DNA from: Labrenzia sp. R4_2
Lineage (GTDB): Bacteria; Pseudomonadota; Alphaproteobacteria; Rhizobiales; Stappiaceae
Direction of reading: 5' to 3'
DNA: 64,000 nt
Assembly (NCBI RefSeq): GCF_017743865.1
Contig: NZ_JAGHRJ010000006.1
Coordinates: 1-64,000 of the forward strand
The notes below the pieces were generated by a model, which made no database searches, was not told the DNA's origin, and saw only the letters and a list, made by a program, of their open reading frames with translations. Below, in pieces: positions 1 through 7,795 of this stretch (position 1 is its first letter; each line of letters opens with the position of its first letter). The position numbers were made by a program, and so were the translations under genes.

Positions 1-73
1 TGCCGCCAATCAGCGGCCCGTCGCAACGCCCGTTCAGGCCCGGGACATTCTCGGCCTTCCGCAACACGCTTGA
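1..73 (+). CDS. C-terminal end of a probable beta-keto acid cleavage enzyme (DUF849/BKACE), partial
   Basis: Only the last 23 residues are in the window, read in the frame that starts at base 2 and stops at the TGA at 71-73. The tail reads RPVATPVQARDILGLPQHA, which resembles the C-terminus of DUF849 proteins (3-keto-5-aminohexanoate cleavage enzyme family), where a segment like RPVATPAEAREILGL is common. These zinc enzymes condense a beta-keto acid with acetyl-CoA to give acetoacetate and a new CoA ester. The next gene starts 22 bases downstream on the same strand, so it probably belongs to the catabolic cluster that follows. The call rests on a short match from memory and is tentative. Confidence 0.45.
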   Translation, partial: AANQRPVATPVQARDILGLPQHA

Positions 74-95
74 ACCTTTAGACTGGAGACCCTTG

Positions 96-752
96 ATGTC
101 TGATGCAGAACTCGCCGCCGATGCCGCTGCCCGCAAGGCCGCCAGGGCGATGCAGCTTGAAAATCTCAAAGCCGACGAAACAACATTGCGCCTGCTCTTC
201 ACCGAAGCCCGGACCCATTATGGCTGGCAAGACCAAGACGTTCCTGACGAGGTCCTCAAAGATCTTTATGAGATTGCCAAGATGGGCCCGACATCCATGA
301 ACCAGCAGCCCATGCGCGTTGTGTTCATCCGTTCAGACGACGCCAAGGACCGTCTTGAACCGGCCCTGATGGAAGCCAACCGCCCCAAGATGCGATCGGC
401 TCCGGTAACCGCAATCATCGCTTATGACCTCAATTTCTGGGAAGAACTTCCCAAGGTGTTTCCGCCGAATCCTGCGGCCCAGGACATCTTCAAGAACAAT
501 GCCACAGCCGCACAGGTCAATGCCTTCAGAAACGGGACGCTTCAGGGCGCCTATTTCATGTTGGCTGCCCGAGCCGTCGGTCTCGATGTGGGTGCCATGT
601 CGGGCTTCGACAACGCGAAAGTGGATGAAGAGTTCTTCCACGGAACGTCACTCAAGTCGAACTTTCTGGTGAACCTGGGCTACGCCGATACGGATCGTAT
701 TTTCAGGCGGTTGCCACGGTTCGACTACACGGACGTCTGCCAGACGCTTTAG
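96..752 (+). CDS. Nitroreductase-family protein, RutE-like (probable malonic semialdehyde reductase)
   Basis: A 218-residue FMN-dependent nitroreductase-fold protein. It matches the RutE branch: PTSMNQQPMR near residues 65-74 (FMN-binding segment), an acidic/Pro segment ELPKVFPPNP in the middle, and NGTLQGAYFMLAARAVGLD followed by SGFDNAKVDEEFF in the C-terminal third. RutE reduces malonic semialdehyde to 3-hydroxypropionate in the uracil Rut pathway. The rest of that pathway (RutA, B, D, F, G) is not here, so the substrate may be another semialdehyde or enal. The ATG at 96 is chosen over the TTG three bases earlier because GGAG at 84-87 is well spaced. It leads a same-strand run of closely spaced genes. 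Confidence 0.8.
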   Translation: MSDAELAADAAARKAARAMQLENLKADETTLRLLFTEARTHYGWQDQDVPDEVLKDLYEIAKMGPTSMNQQPMRVVFIRSDDAKDRLEPALMEANRPKMRSAPVTAIIAYDLNFWEELPKVFPPNPAAQDIFKNNATAAQVNAFRNGTLQGAYFMLAARAVGLDVGAMSGFDNAKVDEEFFHGTSLKSNFLVNLGYADTDRIFRRLPRFDYTDVCQTL

Positions 753-764
753 GAGGAGGAAGCC

Positions 765-1157
765 ATGTCCGGCCCAACAGTCACAAAAGACGACATCCTG
801 AAAGCATCCGCCGGGATGCTTCAAAAACAGCTCTATGTGGTCTTCACCACACCGACCAATGGACTTGGACCGGTTATGGAGAACATTGAAGAGCACCTAA
901 ATTTTCAGGTCGATCTGGAGCAGCGCGGCATCATGCTTGGCGCTGGCCCGTTCTGGGCCGATGACGAACACACCTGGAATGGCGAAGGCATGGTGATCAT
1001 TCGGGCGGACAGCCTGGAGCATGCCCGTCAGATTGCAGAAACGGATCCGATGCATTCCTCAGGCGCCCGCAGTTTCACTGTGCGGCCATGGTTACTGAAT
1101 GAGGGACGCATCACGGTGGAGGTGAATTTCTCGACCGGACGGCACGCGGTGAGCTGA
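765..1157 (+). CDS. YciI-like (YCII domain) protein
   Basis: A 130-residue protein with one YCII-type alpha/beta ferredoxin-like domain: LYVVFTTPTN near residue 23, a central LEQRGIMLGAGPFW stretch and MVIIRADSLEHARQIAETDP before a C-terminal strand. The His and Asp of this family (here in EHLNFQ and AETDP) form the putative active site. Family members include a dehydrochlorinase and many proteins of unknown role in catabolic operons. A strong AGGAGGAGGA site at 751-760 sits just before the ATG. It lies between a RutE-like reductase and a TRAP binding protein, and a second, distinct YciI protein follows the transporter at 4216. The specific reaction is unknown. Confidence 0.75.
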   Translation: MSGPTVTKDDILKASAGMLQKQLYVVFTTPTNGLGPVMENIEEHLNFQVDLEQRGIMLGAGPFWADDEHTWNGEGMVIIRADSLEHARQIAETDPMHSSGARSFTVRPWLLNEGRITVEVNFSTGRHAVS

Positions 1158-1183
1158 GAACCGCAATTTTGGGAGGAAGTACC

Positions 1184-2230
1184 ATGAAACGCATGCTTGC
1201 AGCCATTGCTGCCGTCGCCTTCAGCGCCGCGGCACAAGCTGAAACCTACAACCTCACCATGGCATCCAGTCACCCGACTGTTCTGCCCTGGGTCGGGCAA
1301 CTGTCGACATTGGTTGTCGGTGAATCCAACAAACGTCTCGAAGCCATGGGATCCGAGGACCGCATTGAATGGACGGAAGCCTATGGCGGTTCGCTTTATG
1401 GCTTCAAGGATACGCTGGAGGCCGTGGGAGATGGCCTGACCGATGCCGGATGGGTTGGCACGCTCTGGGAAGGCTCAAAGATGCCGCTCCAAAACATGAC
1501 CTATTTCACGCCGTTCGTTTCCGATGATCTCGTTGCAACGCTCAAGATCATGAACGAACTGCACCGCGAAGTTCCGGCGCTGCAGAAAGCTTGGGACGAC
1601 CAGAACGTAGTCTTCCTGGGTGCAAGCGGCGTGGAGACCTACCACCTCCTGACCAACTTCCCGGTTAATTCGCTCAAAGATCTGGAAGGCCGCAAGATCC
1701 TGGCACCTGGACCGTCCGCAAACTGGATCAAGCATCTCGGTGCCGTGCCCGTGAACGGAGCGCTGCCGACTTACTACAACCAGATCCAGACCGGTGTGGC
1801 AGACGGAATGGTGGTCATCCTGACCGGCGCGTTCCCGAACAAGCATTATGAAGTTGCACCATATGTCACCCTTGTCGGGATCGGGGCGCAGATGACCGGC
1901 GGTCTTGGCATCAACAAGGATGTTTGGGACGGATTGTCCGAAGACGTCAAAAAAGCCCTGACCGAACTCGGTGAGGAGTACACAGTCGCCCACGCTGAAG
2001 AAGTCATGGCACGCTATGACACCTTCCTGAGCAAGCTGCCGGAAGTTGGCGCAACTGTCACCACGCTGCCGGCGGAAGACATTGCAGCATGGGCCGACGG
2101 CCTGCCAAACCTCGCCAAGGACTGGTCAGACGCCAATGCAGGCAAAGGCGCTCAGGAAGCACTGGAGGCCTATATGGCAAAAGTGCGCGATGCCGGCCTT
2201 GAGCCGCGCATTGACTGGACACAACGGTAA
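1184..2230 (+). CDS. TRAP transporter substrate-binding protein (DctP family)
   Basis: A 348-residue periplasmic binding protein. The signal peptide is short (MKRMLAAIAAVAFSAAAQA), with cleavage expected before ETYNLTMASSHP. The DctP fold is recognisable in GVETYHLLTNFPVNSLKDLEGRKI split around residue 160 and in GVADGMVV. The usual Arg of the 'G-x-K-x-R-x-P-G' segment that clamps a ligand carboxylate is absent: here the segment reads KILAPGPSANW. The ATG at 1184 has a GGGAGG site at 1171-1176 and gives a proper signal peptide. It is followed at once by the fused membrane subunits, so the two form a complete TRAP system. The ligand is unknown and may not be a simple carboxylate. Confidence 0.85.
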   Translation: MKRMLAAIAAVAFSAAAQAETYNLTMASSHPTVLPWVGQLSTLVVGESNKRLEAMGSEDRIEWTEAYGGSLYGFKDTLEAVGDGLTDAGWVGTLWEGSKMPLQNMTYFTPFVSDDLVATLKIMNELHREVPALQKAWDDQNVVFLGASGVETYHLLTNFPVNSLKDLEGRKILAPGPSANWIKHLGAVPVNGALPTYYNQIQTGVADGMVVILTGAFPNKHYEVAPYVTLVGIGAQMTGGLGINKDVWDGLSEDVKKALTELGEEYTVAHAEEVMARYDTFLSKLPEVGATVTTLPAEDIAAWADGLPNLAKDWSDANAGKGAQEALEAYMAKVRDAGLEPRIDWTQR

Positions 2231-2245
2231 GCGGGGGCCCTCGCC

Positions 2246-4207
2246 GTGGCGATAACACTCAGACAATTCCGCCACGGCGCAGACCGGACGGTGACCGGGG
2301 TTTCCTCGCTCACCGGCGCTGTCAGTGCGGCTGCTTCGGTCTGGATTTTTTGCCTGATGCTTCTGATCTGTTCAGACATCATCGGGCGGACCTTCTTCAA
2401 CTCACCCGTCCAGGGTGTGGCCGAGATAGTGGCCAATTCGATCGTTGCGATCGTTTTTCTTCAAGCAGCACACACCGTTATGAGCGGGCGCATGACCCGT
2501 ACCGATATCCTGATTGGAGCGATCGAGGAAAACCGGCCCTTTGCAGGCGCGGTCTTGCGGGTATTCTTCCATCTCGCGGGGATCTTCGTCTTTGCGCTGA
2601 TTGCCTGGGGCACCTGGCCGAAGCTGGTCGATGCCTGGGTCGAGAATGAATTCTTTGGCGCTCAAGGGGTTTTCACCGCTCCCGTTTGGCCAATCAAGGC
2701 CTGTCTTTTCGGCGGCTCCGTTCTGACCTGTCTTGCCTTCGCCACCCAGGTTCTCAAAGACATCAAGGAAATTCTGAACTCCACCCGCGTTGAACCGCTG
2801 ACAATCCGGCACTCGGTCACGGTCGAGCCGCGCGGTATTCCATTCCTGATCGCCTTCGGATTGGTCCTTGTCCTTGGTTACGCTTTGTTTTTTGTAGATC
2901 TCGGGCGCATTGAGATTGGCTTTGCAGCCATCGGTTTCATGTTGCTGCTGATCTTTTCGGGCGCTCACATCGCCGTGGTTTTGATCCTGCTCAGTTTCTT
3001 GGGTATCTGGCTGATCAGGGACAATCCGAATGTCGCCATGCGCTCGCTGGCGCTCGCTGCTGACGGGGCCATCAATCGATACCTGTTCGGTGTCGTCCCG
3101 CTGTTTGTTCTGATGGGGTTGATTGTCGACACCGCGGACATCGGCCGTGACGCCTACCGCGTGGCCGCATGGATGCTGCAGAAGATCAAGGGCGGGCTTG
3201 GTATGGCAACGGTGGCCGCCAATGCGGTCTTTGCCTCCATCACCGGGATCTCGATCGCCTCGGCAGCGGTTTTTTCCCGTGTCGCCGTCCCGCAAATGGT
3301 GGCCAACGGCTACAACAACCGCTTCGCCCTTGGGGTCGTCGCCGGGTCTTCGGTTCTCGGCATGTTGATCCCCCCGAGCCTTCTTTTGATCATCTATGGC
3401 GTTTTGGCAGAGCAATCCGTCGGTGCCCTCTTCCTGGCCGCCATCGTTCCGGGCGCTTTGCTGGCATTGGTGTTCGGGGTCGGGATTTACCTGATGGCCC
3501 GCTTCCGGCCCAAGATGGTCATGCAAAGCGACCGCCCGGCCGTCATCGAGGGGGAGACCTGGGGCACGGCTATCGTCAAGCTGATCCCGATCACGGCGCT
3601 GGTCGTCATCGTGCTTGGCGGGATCTATTCCGGTGTCTTTACACCCACCGAGGCAGGCGCGGCTGGAGCAGCAGCTGCCATTGTGGTGGCCTTGCTGAAG
3701 GGTAGCCTGACCTGGGCGCGGTTCTGGCGGGTTCTGGTTGACACAGGGTTGGTCTCCGTCTCGATTCTGCTCCTGATTATCGCAGCATCCATGTATTCCC
3801 GTATGCTGACCCTCTCGACGATCCCGCAGGAAATCACCATGATGTTCTCCGACGCCGGACTCGGCCTCATGGGCTTCATGATGATCTATCTGCTGCTGGT
3901 CATCGTGATGGGCATGATCCTCGATTCCACCTCGATCATGCTGATCCTACTGCCGCTATCGCTGCCGATCGTCACTGACCTTGGCGGGGATCTGATCTGG
4001 TTCGGCATTGTAACGGTCATTGCCGTGGAAATTGGTTTGTTGACGCCGCCGTTCGGACTCACCGTCTACGTGGTGAAAGCCACAATATCAGACCGGAACA
4101 CGACACTTGGCGACATCTTCATCGGCACGTTTCCGTTTGTCGTCATGATGACGTTTGTCACCTTGCTGCTGACCTTCATCCCGGCGCTCAGCCTGGTTTT
4201 TGAATAG
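2246..4207 (+). CDS. TRAP transporter fused permease (DctQ-DctM)
   Basis: A 653-residue inner-membrane protein that joins the small (DctQ) and large (DctM) TRAP subunits. Residues about 1-185 carry four hydrophobic helices typical of DctQ (for example WIFCLMLLICSDIIGRTFF and the following IVANSIVAIVFLQAAHTV). From about residue 200 it is DctM-like, with many membrane helices and the conserved segments TGISIASAAVFSRVAVP, GMLIPPSLLLIIYGVLAEQS and LLTPPFGLTVYVVKA. It drives sodium-coupled uptake of the ligand captured by the upstream binding protein. GTG start; the gap to the binding protein gene is 15 bases. The second TRAP system in this window has separate Q and M genes, so the two are different subfamilies. 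Confidence 0.9.
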   Translation: MAITLRQFRHGADRTVTGVSSLTGAVSAAASVWIFCLMLLICSDIIGRTFFNSPVQGVAEIVANSIVAIVFLQAAHTVMSGRMTRTDILIGAIEENRPFAGAVLRVFFHLAGIFVFALIAWGTWPKLVDAWVENEFFGAQGVFTAPVWPIKACLFGGSVLTCLAFATQVLKDIKEILNSTRVEPLTIRHSVTVEPRGIPFLIAFGLVLVLGYALFFVDLGRIEIGFAAIGFMLLLIFSGAHIAVVLILLSFLGIWLIRDNPNVAMRSLALAADGAINRYLFGVVPLFVLMGLIVDTADIGRDAYRVAAWMLQKIKGGLGMATVAANAVFASITGISIASAAVFSRVAVPQMVANGYNNRFALGVVAGSSVLGMLIPPSLLLIIYGVLAEQSVGALFLAAIVPGALLALVFGVGIYLMARFRPKMVMQSDRPAVIEGETWGTAIVKLIPITALVVIVLGGIYSGVFTPTEAGAAGAAAAIVVALLKGSLTWARFWRVLVDTGLVSVSILLLIIAASMYSRMLTLSTIPQEITMMFSDAGLGLMGFMMIYLLLVIVMGMILDSTSIMLILLPLSLPIVTDLGGDLIWFGIVTVIAVEIGLLTPPFGLTVYVVKATISDRNTTLGDIFIGTFPFVVMMTFVTLLLTFIPALSLVFE

Positions 4208-4215
4208 GATCCACC

Positions 4216-4524
4216 ATGCAGTACGTGGTCTACGCAATCGACAAACCCGATGCTCTCCGGCTTCGTCTTGAGGTACTGGAAGCGCATCGCCATTTTCTAG
4301 GAACAGAACCGGCAAACTACGGTGTAAAGGTTCTGCTCTCTGGTCCCCTTACCGAGGACGATGGGTCCACCATGCGCGGTTCCTTCTTCCTGCTTGAAGC
4401 TGAAAGCCGCGAAAAGATCAAAGATATGTTTGCCAATGACCCGCTGCAGGTTGCCGGTGTCTGGGCGGAGCAGCACATCTCCGCCGTTACGGTCCGACAA
4501 AACAACATGCCAACAGACCAGTAG
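4216..4524 (+). CDS. YciI-family protein
   Basis: A 102-residue single-domain YciI protein. It starts MQYVVYAIDKPDA, has the EAHRHFLG segment with the family His, then VLLSGPLTEDDG and a C-terminal NDPLQVAGVWAEQHISAV, the usual 'DP-F-x-x-A-G-V' signature. Its start lies eight bases after the TRAP permease stop, so it is cotranscribed with the transporter. It is clearly different in sequence from the YCII protein at 765, so one cluster carries two members of the family. No reaction can be assigned. Confidence 0.8.
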   Translation: MQYVVYAIDKPDALRLRLEVLEAHRHFLGTEPANYGVKVLLSGPLTEDDGSTMRGSFFLLEAESREKIKDMFANDPLQVAGVWAEQHISAVTVRQNNMPTDQ

Positions 4525-4543
4525 AACACACGGGAGAAAAGGA

Positions 4544-4978
4544 ATGCCCGAATTTAAAGGCGGATGCCTTTGTGGCGCGATCCGGTACGAAGTGGCGGCC
4601 AAACCGGTCAATATGTGGAACTGTCATTGCACCGATTGTCAAAAGTCGTCTGGGGCCAGCTATGCAACAAATGTGTTTGTGAAGGTTGCGGATCTGACAA
4701 TCACAAAGGGTGAGCCAGACAGATTTCAGCATCAGGCGGACAGCGGCAACACCATGACCAAGGAATACTGCTCCAACTGTGGTTCGCAGCTCTTTAACGG
4801 CAATTCCGGACGCCCGGCAATCAAGGTGATAAGGGCGGGCACCATCGACGACCCAAGCTTTGTCGTCCCGCGCGCCAATATCTATGCCTCACGGGCACTC
4901 CCCGCTGCAATTGAAGGAACCGAAATCCCAACCTTCGACGAAATGCCTCCAGATCCATCGGTTTTTTTTAACGGTTGA
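4544..4978 (+). CDS. GFA/CENP-V family protein (zinc-binding, glutathione-dependent formaldehyde-activating type)
   Basis: A 144-residue protein with the Cys pattern of the GFA family: GGCLCGAIRYEV at residues 6-17, NCHCTDCQKSSGASYAT near residue 30, and YCSNCGSQLF near residue 80. These cysteines bind two zinc ions in the family. Some members help form S-hydroxymethylglutathione, but most are uncharacterised, and a formaldehyde role is not shown here. The ATG at 4544 is used because GGGAGAAAAGG lies just before it and the conserved domain begins at once; an upstream in-frame extension would overlap the YciI gene. It is the next gene of the TRAP-linked cluster. Confidence 0.8.
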   Translation: MPEFKGGCLCGAIRYEVAAKPVNMWNCHCTDCQKSSGASYATNVFVKVADLTITKGEPDRFQHQADSGNTMTKEYCSNCGSQLFNGNSGRPAIKVIRAGTIDDPSFVVPRANIYASRALPAAIEGTEIPTFDEMPPDPSVFFNG

Positions 4979-5053
4979 ACCGCGTTTCATTGCCTGCCAA
5001 ATCAGCCTGCTATGGCGTTCAGCCCCCCGCCGCGGTATCTCAATGGATAGCGT

Positions 5054-5077
5054 AGATCTATGTTTCGGAATAGATCT
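5054..5077. promoter_or_regulatory. Inverted repeat upstream of the RidA-like gene (candidate operator)
   Basis: AGATCTAT at 5054-5061 is repeated in inverted form as ATAGATCT at 5070-5077, with an 8-base spacer. It lies in the 177-base gap between the GFA-type gene and the RidA-type gene, 79 bases before the RidA start. The equal 8-8-8 layout fits a dimeric regulator site, but no regulator is identified. Confidence 0.35.
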
Positions 5078-5155
5078 CGTTTTCCCGCCTGATGCGGTCA
5101 CGGCGCTCAATGCGTCGCTGCTGATTTCAGCCTTAAATTATGTGAAGGAATTTCA

Positions 5156-5509
5156 ATGTCCGATATCAAACGCCTGCAAACTGGTCCGCGGATGAGCCAG
5201 GCTGTCGTGCATGGTGGCCTTGTCTGGCTGGCTGGCCAGGTTGGCAATCCGGGCGAGAGCGTCGCCGATCAGACCAAGGTCATTCTGCAGAAGATCGAGA
5301 AGTTGTTGGCGGATGCCGGGAGCGATAAATCCCGGCTGTTGCAGGCCACAATCTGGCTGGCCAGCATGGACGATTTCGCCGAAATGAACGAAGTCTGGGA
5401 TGCCTGGGTTGATCCTGCCAATCCGCCAGCCCGCGCTTGCGGAGAGTCCAAACTGGCAACCCCCGAATACACGGTGGAAATCATCGTGGTGGCTGCTACC
5501 TCACAATAA
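5156..5509 (+). CDS. RidA family (YjgF/YER057c) reactive-intermediate deaminase
   Basis: A 117-residue protein of the RidA fold: RMSQAVVHGGLVWLAGQVG near residues 10-30, QTKVILQKIEKLLADAGSD in the middle, ATIWLASMDDFAEMNEVWDAW, and a C-terminal VEIIVVAATSQ. Instead of the usual RxxxE end motif it has PPARACGESKLATPEYTVEI, where the Arg (PPARAC) and Glu (YTVEI) positions can be seen. RidA proteins hydrolyse reactive enamine/imine intermediates from PLP enzymes; RutC of pyrimidine breakdown is a relative. It follows the cluster with a 177-base gap that holds an inverted repeat, so it may have its own promoter. Confidence 0.85.
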   Translation: MSDIKRLQTGPRMSQAVVHGGLVWLAGQVGNPGESVADQTKVILQKIEKLLADAGSDKSRLLQATIWLASMDDFAEMNEVWDAWVDPANPPARACGESKLATPEYTVEIIVVAATSQ

Positions 5510-5527
5510 GCAAGGTTTAAAACCGAT

Positions 5528-5577
5528 ATCCCGGAGCCAGTCTCAGCCTCTGATTTGGCGCGGATAGTCTCCGGGAT
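5528..5577. terminator. Long-loop inverted repeat between convergent genes (possible terminator)
   Basis: ATCCCGGAG at 5528-5536 pairs perfectly with CTCCGGGAT at 5569-5577, with a 32-base loop, followed only by TTG. It lies 18 bases after the RidA stop and before the end of the convergent phosphatase gene. The T-run is missing, so termination is a guess. Confidence 0.3.
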
Positions 5578-5650
5578 TTGCTATAAAGCATGAAATCGAA
5601 TGGCATTACGGAATACCCGCGTCCGGAACTCAATTGTGGGTGCCTGAACC

Positions 5651-7660
5651 TCAACCGTAATGCGCTTCGTCTTCCCGGCGTTCAAAGTCGTAGATGTCGC
5701 CGGTTGAGGCCAGCTGGCTGATCCGAACGGGCGCGCCGTCGTCACTGAGTTCAACCAAACCGATCCCCGGGGCGTTCAAAATGCGGCGTCCGTGCGGTGT
5801 GCCTTCCGGCTTGCGCGGGATGATGCGCATGCCGCGGCGCTTAGTTAGCCAGTTGAGCGGTGAGCGCGGCGCAAACGCCCAACGGTTTCCATGATCCAGA
5901 ACGGCGAGCAACCGGTCCGGCCATTTGTTCTTGATGCCGCTGGAACAGACTTGCCAGATCTCCGGGTTCTGACCGGATTGCCGGGTGCGCGACTTCCGCC
6001 CGTTGCGTAACTCCACATCGTAAACAAAGGAGTAGTGTACGTCTCCGGACAGAATGACGAAGTGCTTCGGCGTGTTCCGATGCTGGAAAATGTTGAGGAT
6101 CGCGCTCGCCGTGCCTGGATGGGCCATCCAGTATTCCGCATCCACCATCAGCGGTTTGCCAAGGAGCGTAAACAGTTTCTGGACGGTCTCGATCAGCTTT
6201 ACCCCGAAGATCGGCGCAGCCGAAACCAGCAACACCGCGTCCTTGTTTCGAAGCCCGGCCTGTAATTCCGTTGCAGCTTCCCAATCGAGAAGGCCGGACG
6301 GAAAGTGGCTGTTGCGCTCAGAACGCCATCTGCGGGTCCGTGTATCCAGCGCGATCAAGGGCGGATCAGTCGGCCATTCGAAATCCCACTTCTCATAATC
6401 AAGAATGTGGTCAATCGCCGCTTCATGGTCTTCGGTTCCAGGCCGCTGCAGGGCCGCCTCGAATACGGTCTTCAGATCTTCCCGAATGGTTTTAGGCCGG
6501 TTGCCCCAGCCCTGATTGATGCCATAGGCAATGAGCGCATTGCCGATGACCCGCCGGGCAAGCGGATGCCCGTAAGCTGCCTCTTCCCAGGCCAGCGAGA
6601 GGTTCCAGTCGTCGGTGACATCATGATCATCGAAAATCATGGCTGTCGGAATGTGGGCCAGCAACCGGCGAACATTGCCAAGCCCGCTGACAAATCCATC
6701 AATATCCCGGACTTCCCGGTCATACATCCGCCGGTCTTTGTCCGAGAGATCCTCTGGCGCGGCACGCCCCGGTAACACATCCCAGCAGGCCGGTGACCAG
6801 ACAAGCAGGTACATCGCCAGCATTTCAGCCAGGGTCATCAGGTGATTTCTGGCGTGCAGGGATGTGAAGATCGGTTTTTGCGTTCCGCCAAACAGGACAT
6901 CGAAGACCGAGGCATTCTGATCGATCTTCGGCAAGAGCTGGTCCCGTTTGTACAAAAAGCCGCCGGTATTCCGCAGATCTGTTCCACTTGCCGGTGCCCC
7001 AGGCTCAATCCCGGGCAGGGTTTCATCCGGCAGGCCCAGGACGTGGACCAGCGCGGTGATGGCCTGCACCATCGGACCAGCAGCATCGTCCACATAGACC
7101 TGGTCTCCGCTCAGGACCAGCAACTCCGGCATGGGATGTTCCGCCTCGTTGTCGGAAATCGCCCGCTCAACAGCCCGGTCGGCAGCAACCAGCCCATCAG
7201 CACAGGAGCTGTGCGGCTTTCTGCATGAGCCGTGCATGACCGAAGAGACTTTCTTCGGGATCCGAATGAACGGGAGTTCGCGGCCCGGATAACAAAGATC
7301 CTTTGCCCAATGCGTGTGGTTTTCCCATCGGGGCCCGTCGCCCTCCGGCTTTTCAACAAGAAGGCTGAGCCGGTAGGGGATCAACACCTCGTCCGGCAAG
7401 GGATCAGACAGGACGAGGTCGATAAGAAGATAACTGAGTTGGTCTCCGGCCCTTAGCCACAACAATTCTGGTGCTGACGAGTCCAATTCGAAAATCCGCG
7501 CGTCCATCTCTGGCGGGAAAAGCTCAAGTTTGACCGGGCCCTGCGCCCGAACAGCGAGCCAGATCGCCAACCGGTCTGATTGAATACGGCGGATGATGGG
7601 TCCGGCTAATACAGTGGGAAGCACATCAGATTTCTGCGACTTCGGATCGCTCAACAACAT
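5651..7660 (-). CDS. PhoD-like metallophosphatase
   Basis: A cytosolic-looking 669-residue protein with the metal-ligand motifs of PhoD-like phosphatases. Numbered from a TTG 30 bases further upstream, these are HGSCRKPH at 153-160, LVLSGDQVYVDD at 191-202, MIFDDHDVTDDW at 351-362 and ILSGDVHYSF at 545-554; together they would build a binuclear site. The family hydrolyses phosphate mono- or diesters. No signal peptide or Tat motif is seen, unlike classic secreted PhoD, so a cytoplasmic substrate is likely. The start is uncertain: the ATG at 7660 has a close GGAG, while the TTG at 7690 has no clear ribosome site. It stands alone, convergent with the RidA gene. Confidence 0.8.
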   Translation of the reverse strand: MLLSDPKSQKSDVLPTVLAGPIIRRIQSDRLAIWLAVRAQGPVKLELFPPEMDARIFELDSSAPELLWLRAGDQLSYLLIDLVLSDPLPDEVLIPYRLSLLVEKPEGDGPRWENHTHWAKDLCYPGRELPFIRIPKKVSSVMHGSCRKPHSSCADGLVAADRAVERAISDNEAEHPMPELLVLSGDQVYVDDAAGPMVQAITALVHVLGLPDETLPGIEPGAPASGTDLRNTGGFLYKRDQLLPKIDQNASVFDVLFGGTQKPIFTSLHARNHLMTLAEMLAMYLLVWSPACWDVLPGRAAPEDLSDKDRRMYDREVRDIDGFVSGLGNVRRLLAHIPTAMIFDDHDVTDDWNLSLAWEEAAYGHPLARRVIGNALIAYGINQGWGNRPKTIREDLKTVFEAALQRPGTEDHEAAIDHILDYEKWDFEWPTDPPLIALDTRTRRWRSERNSHFPSGLLDWEAATELQAGLRNKDAVLLVSAAPIFGVKLIETVQKLFTLLGKPLMVDAEYWMAHPGTASAILNIFQHRNTPKHFVILSGDVHYSFVYDVELRNGRKSRTRQSGQNPEIWQVCSSGIKNKWPDRLLAVLDHGNRWAFAPRSPLNWLTKRRGMRIIPRKPEGTPHGRRILNAPGIGLVELSDDGAPVRISQLASTGDIYDFERREDEAHYG

Positions 7661-7795
7661 TCTCCAAACTGACAGCCATTCCGTTTGCAACGCGCCGGCA
7701 CGTTCTACACACAGACTGGACAGTTAGGGCTGCAGGTCGGGATTTACAAATGTCAACGTATCTAATTGGAAACACGTGAGATTAGCTGGCCGGAC

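Noticed and set aside
2402-3526. Open frame of 374 codons on the minus strand inside the TRAP permease gene
   Set aside because: It is the complement of a membrane-protein gene with strong codon bias; its product is charged and low in complexity with no family features.
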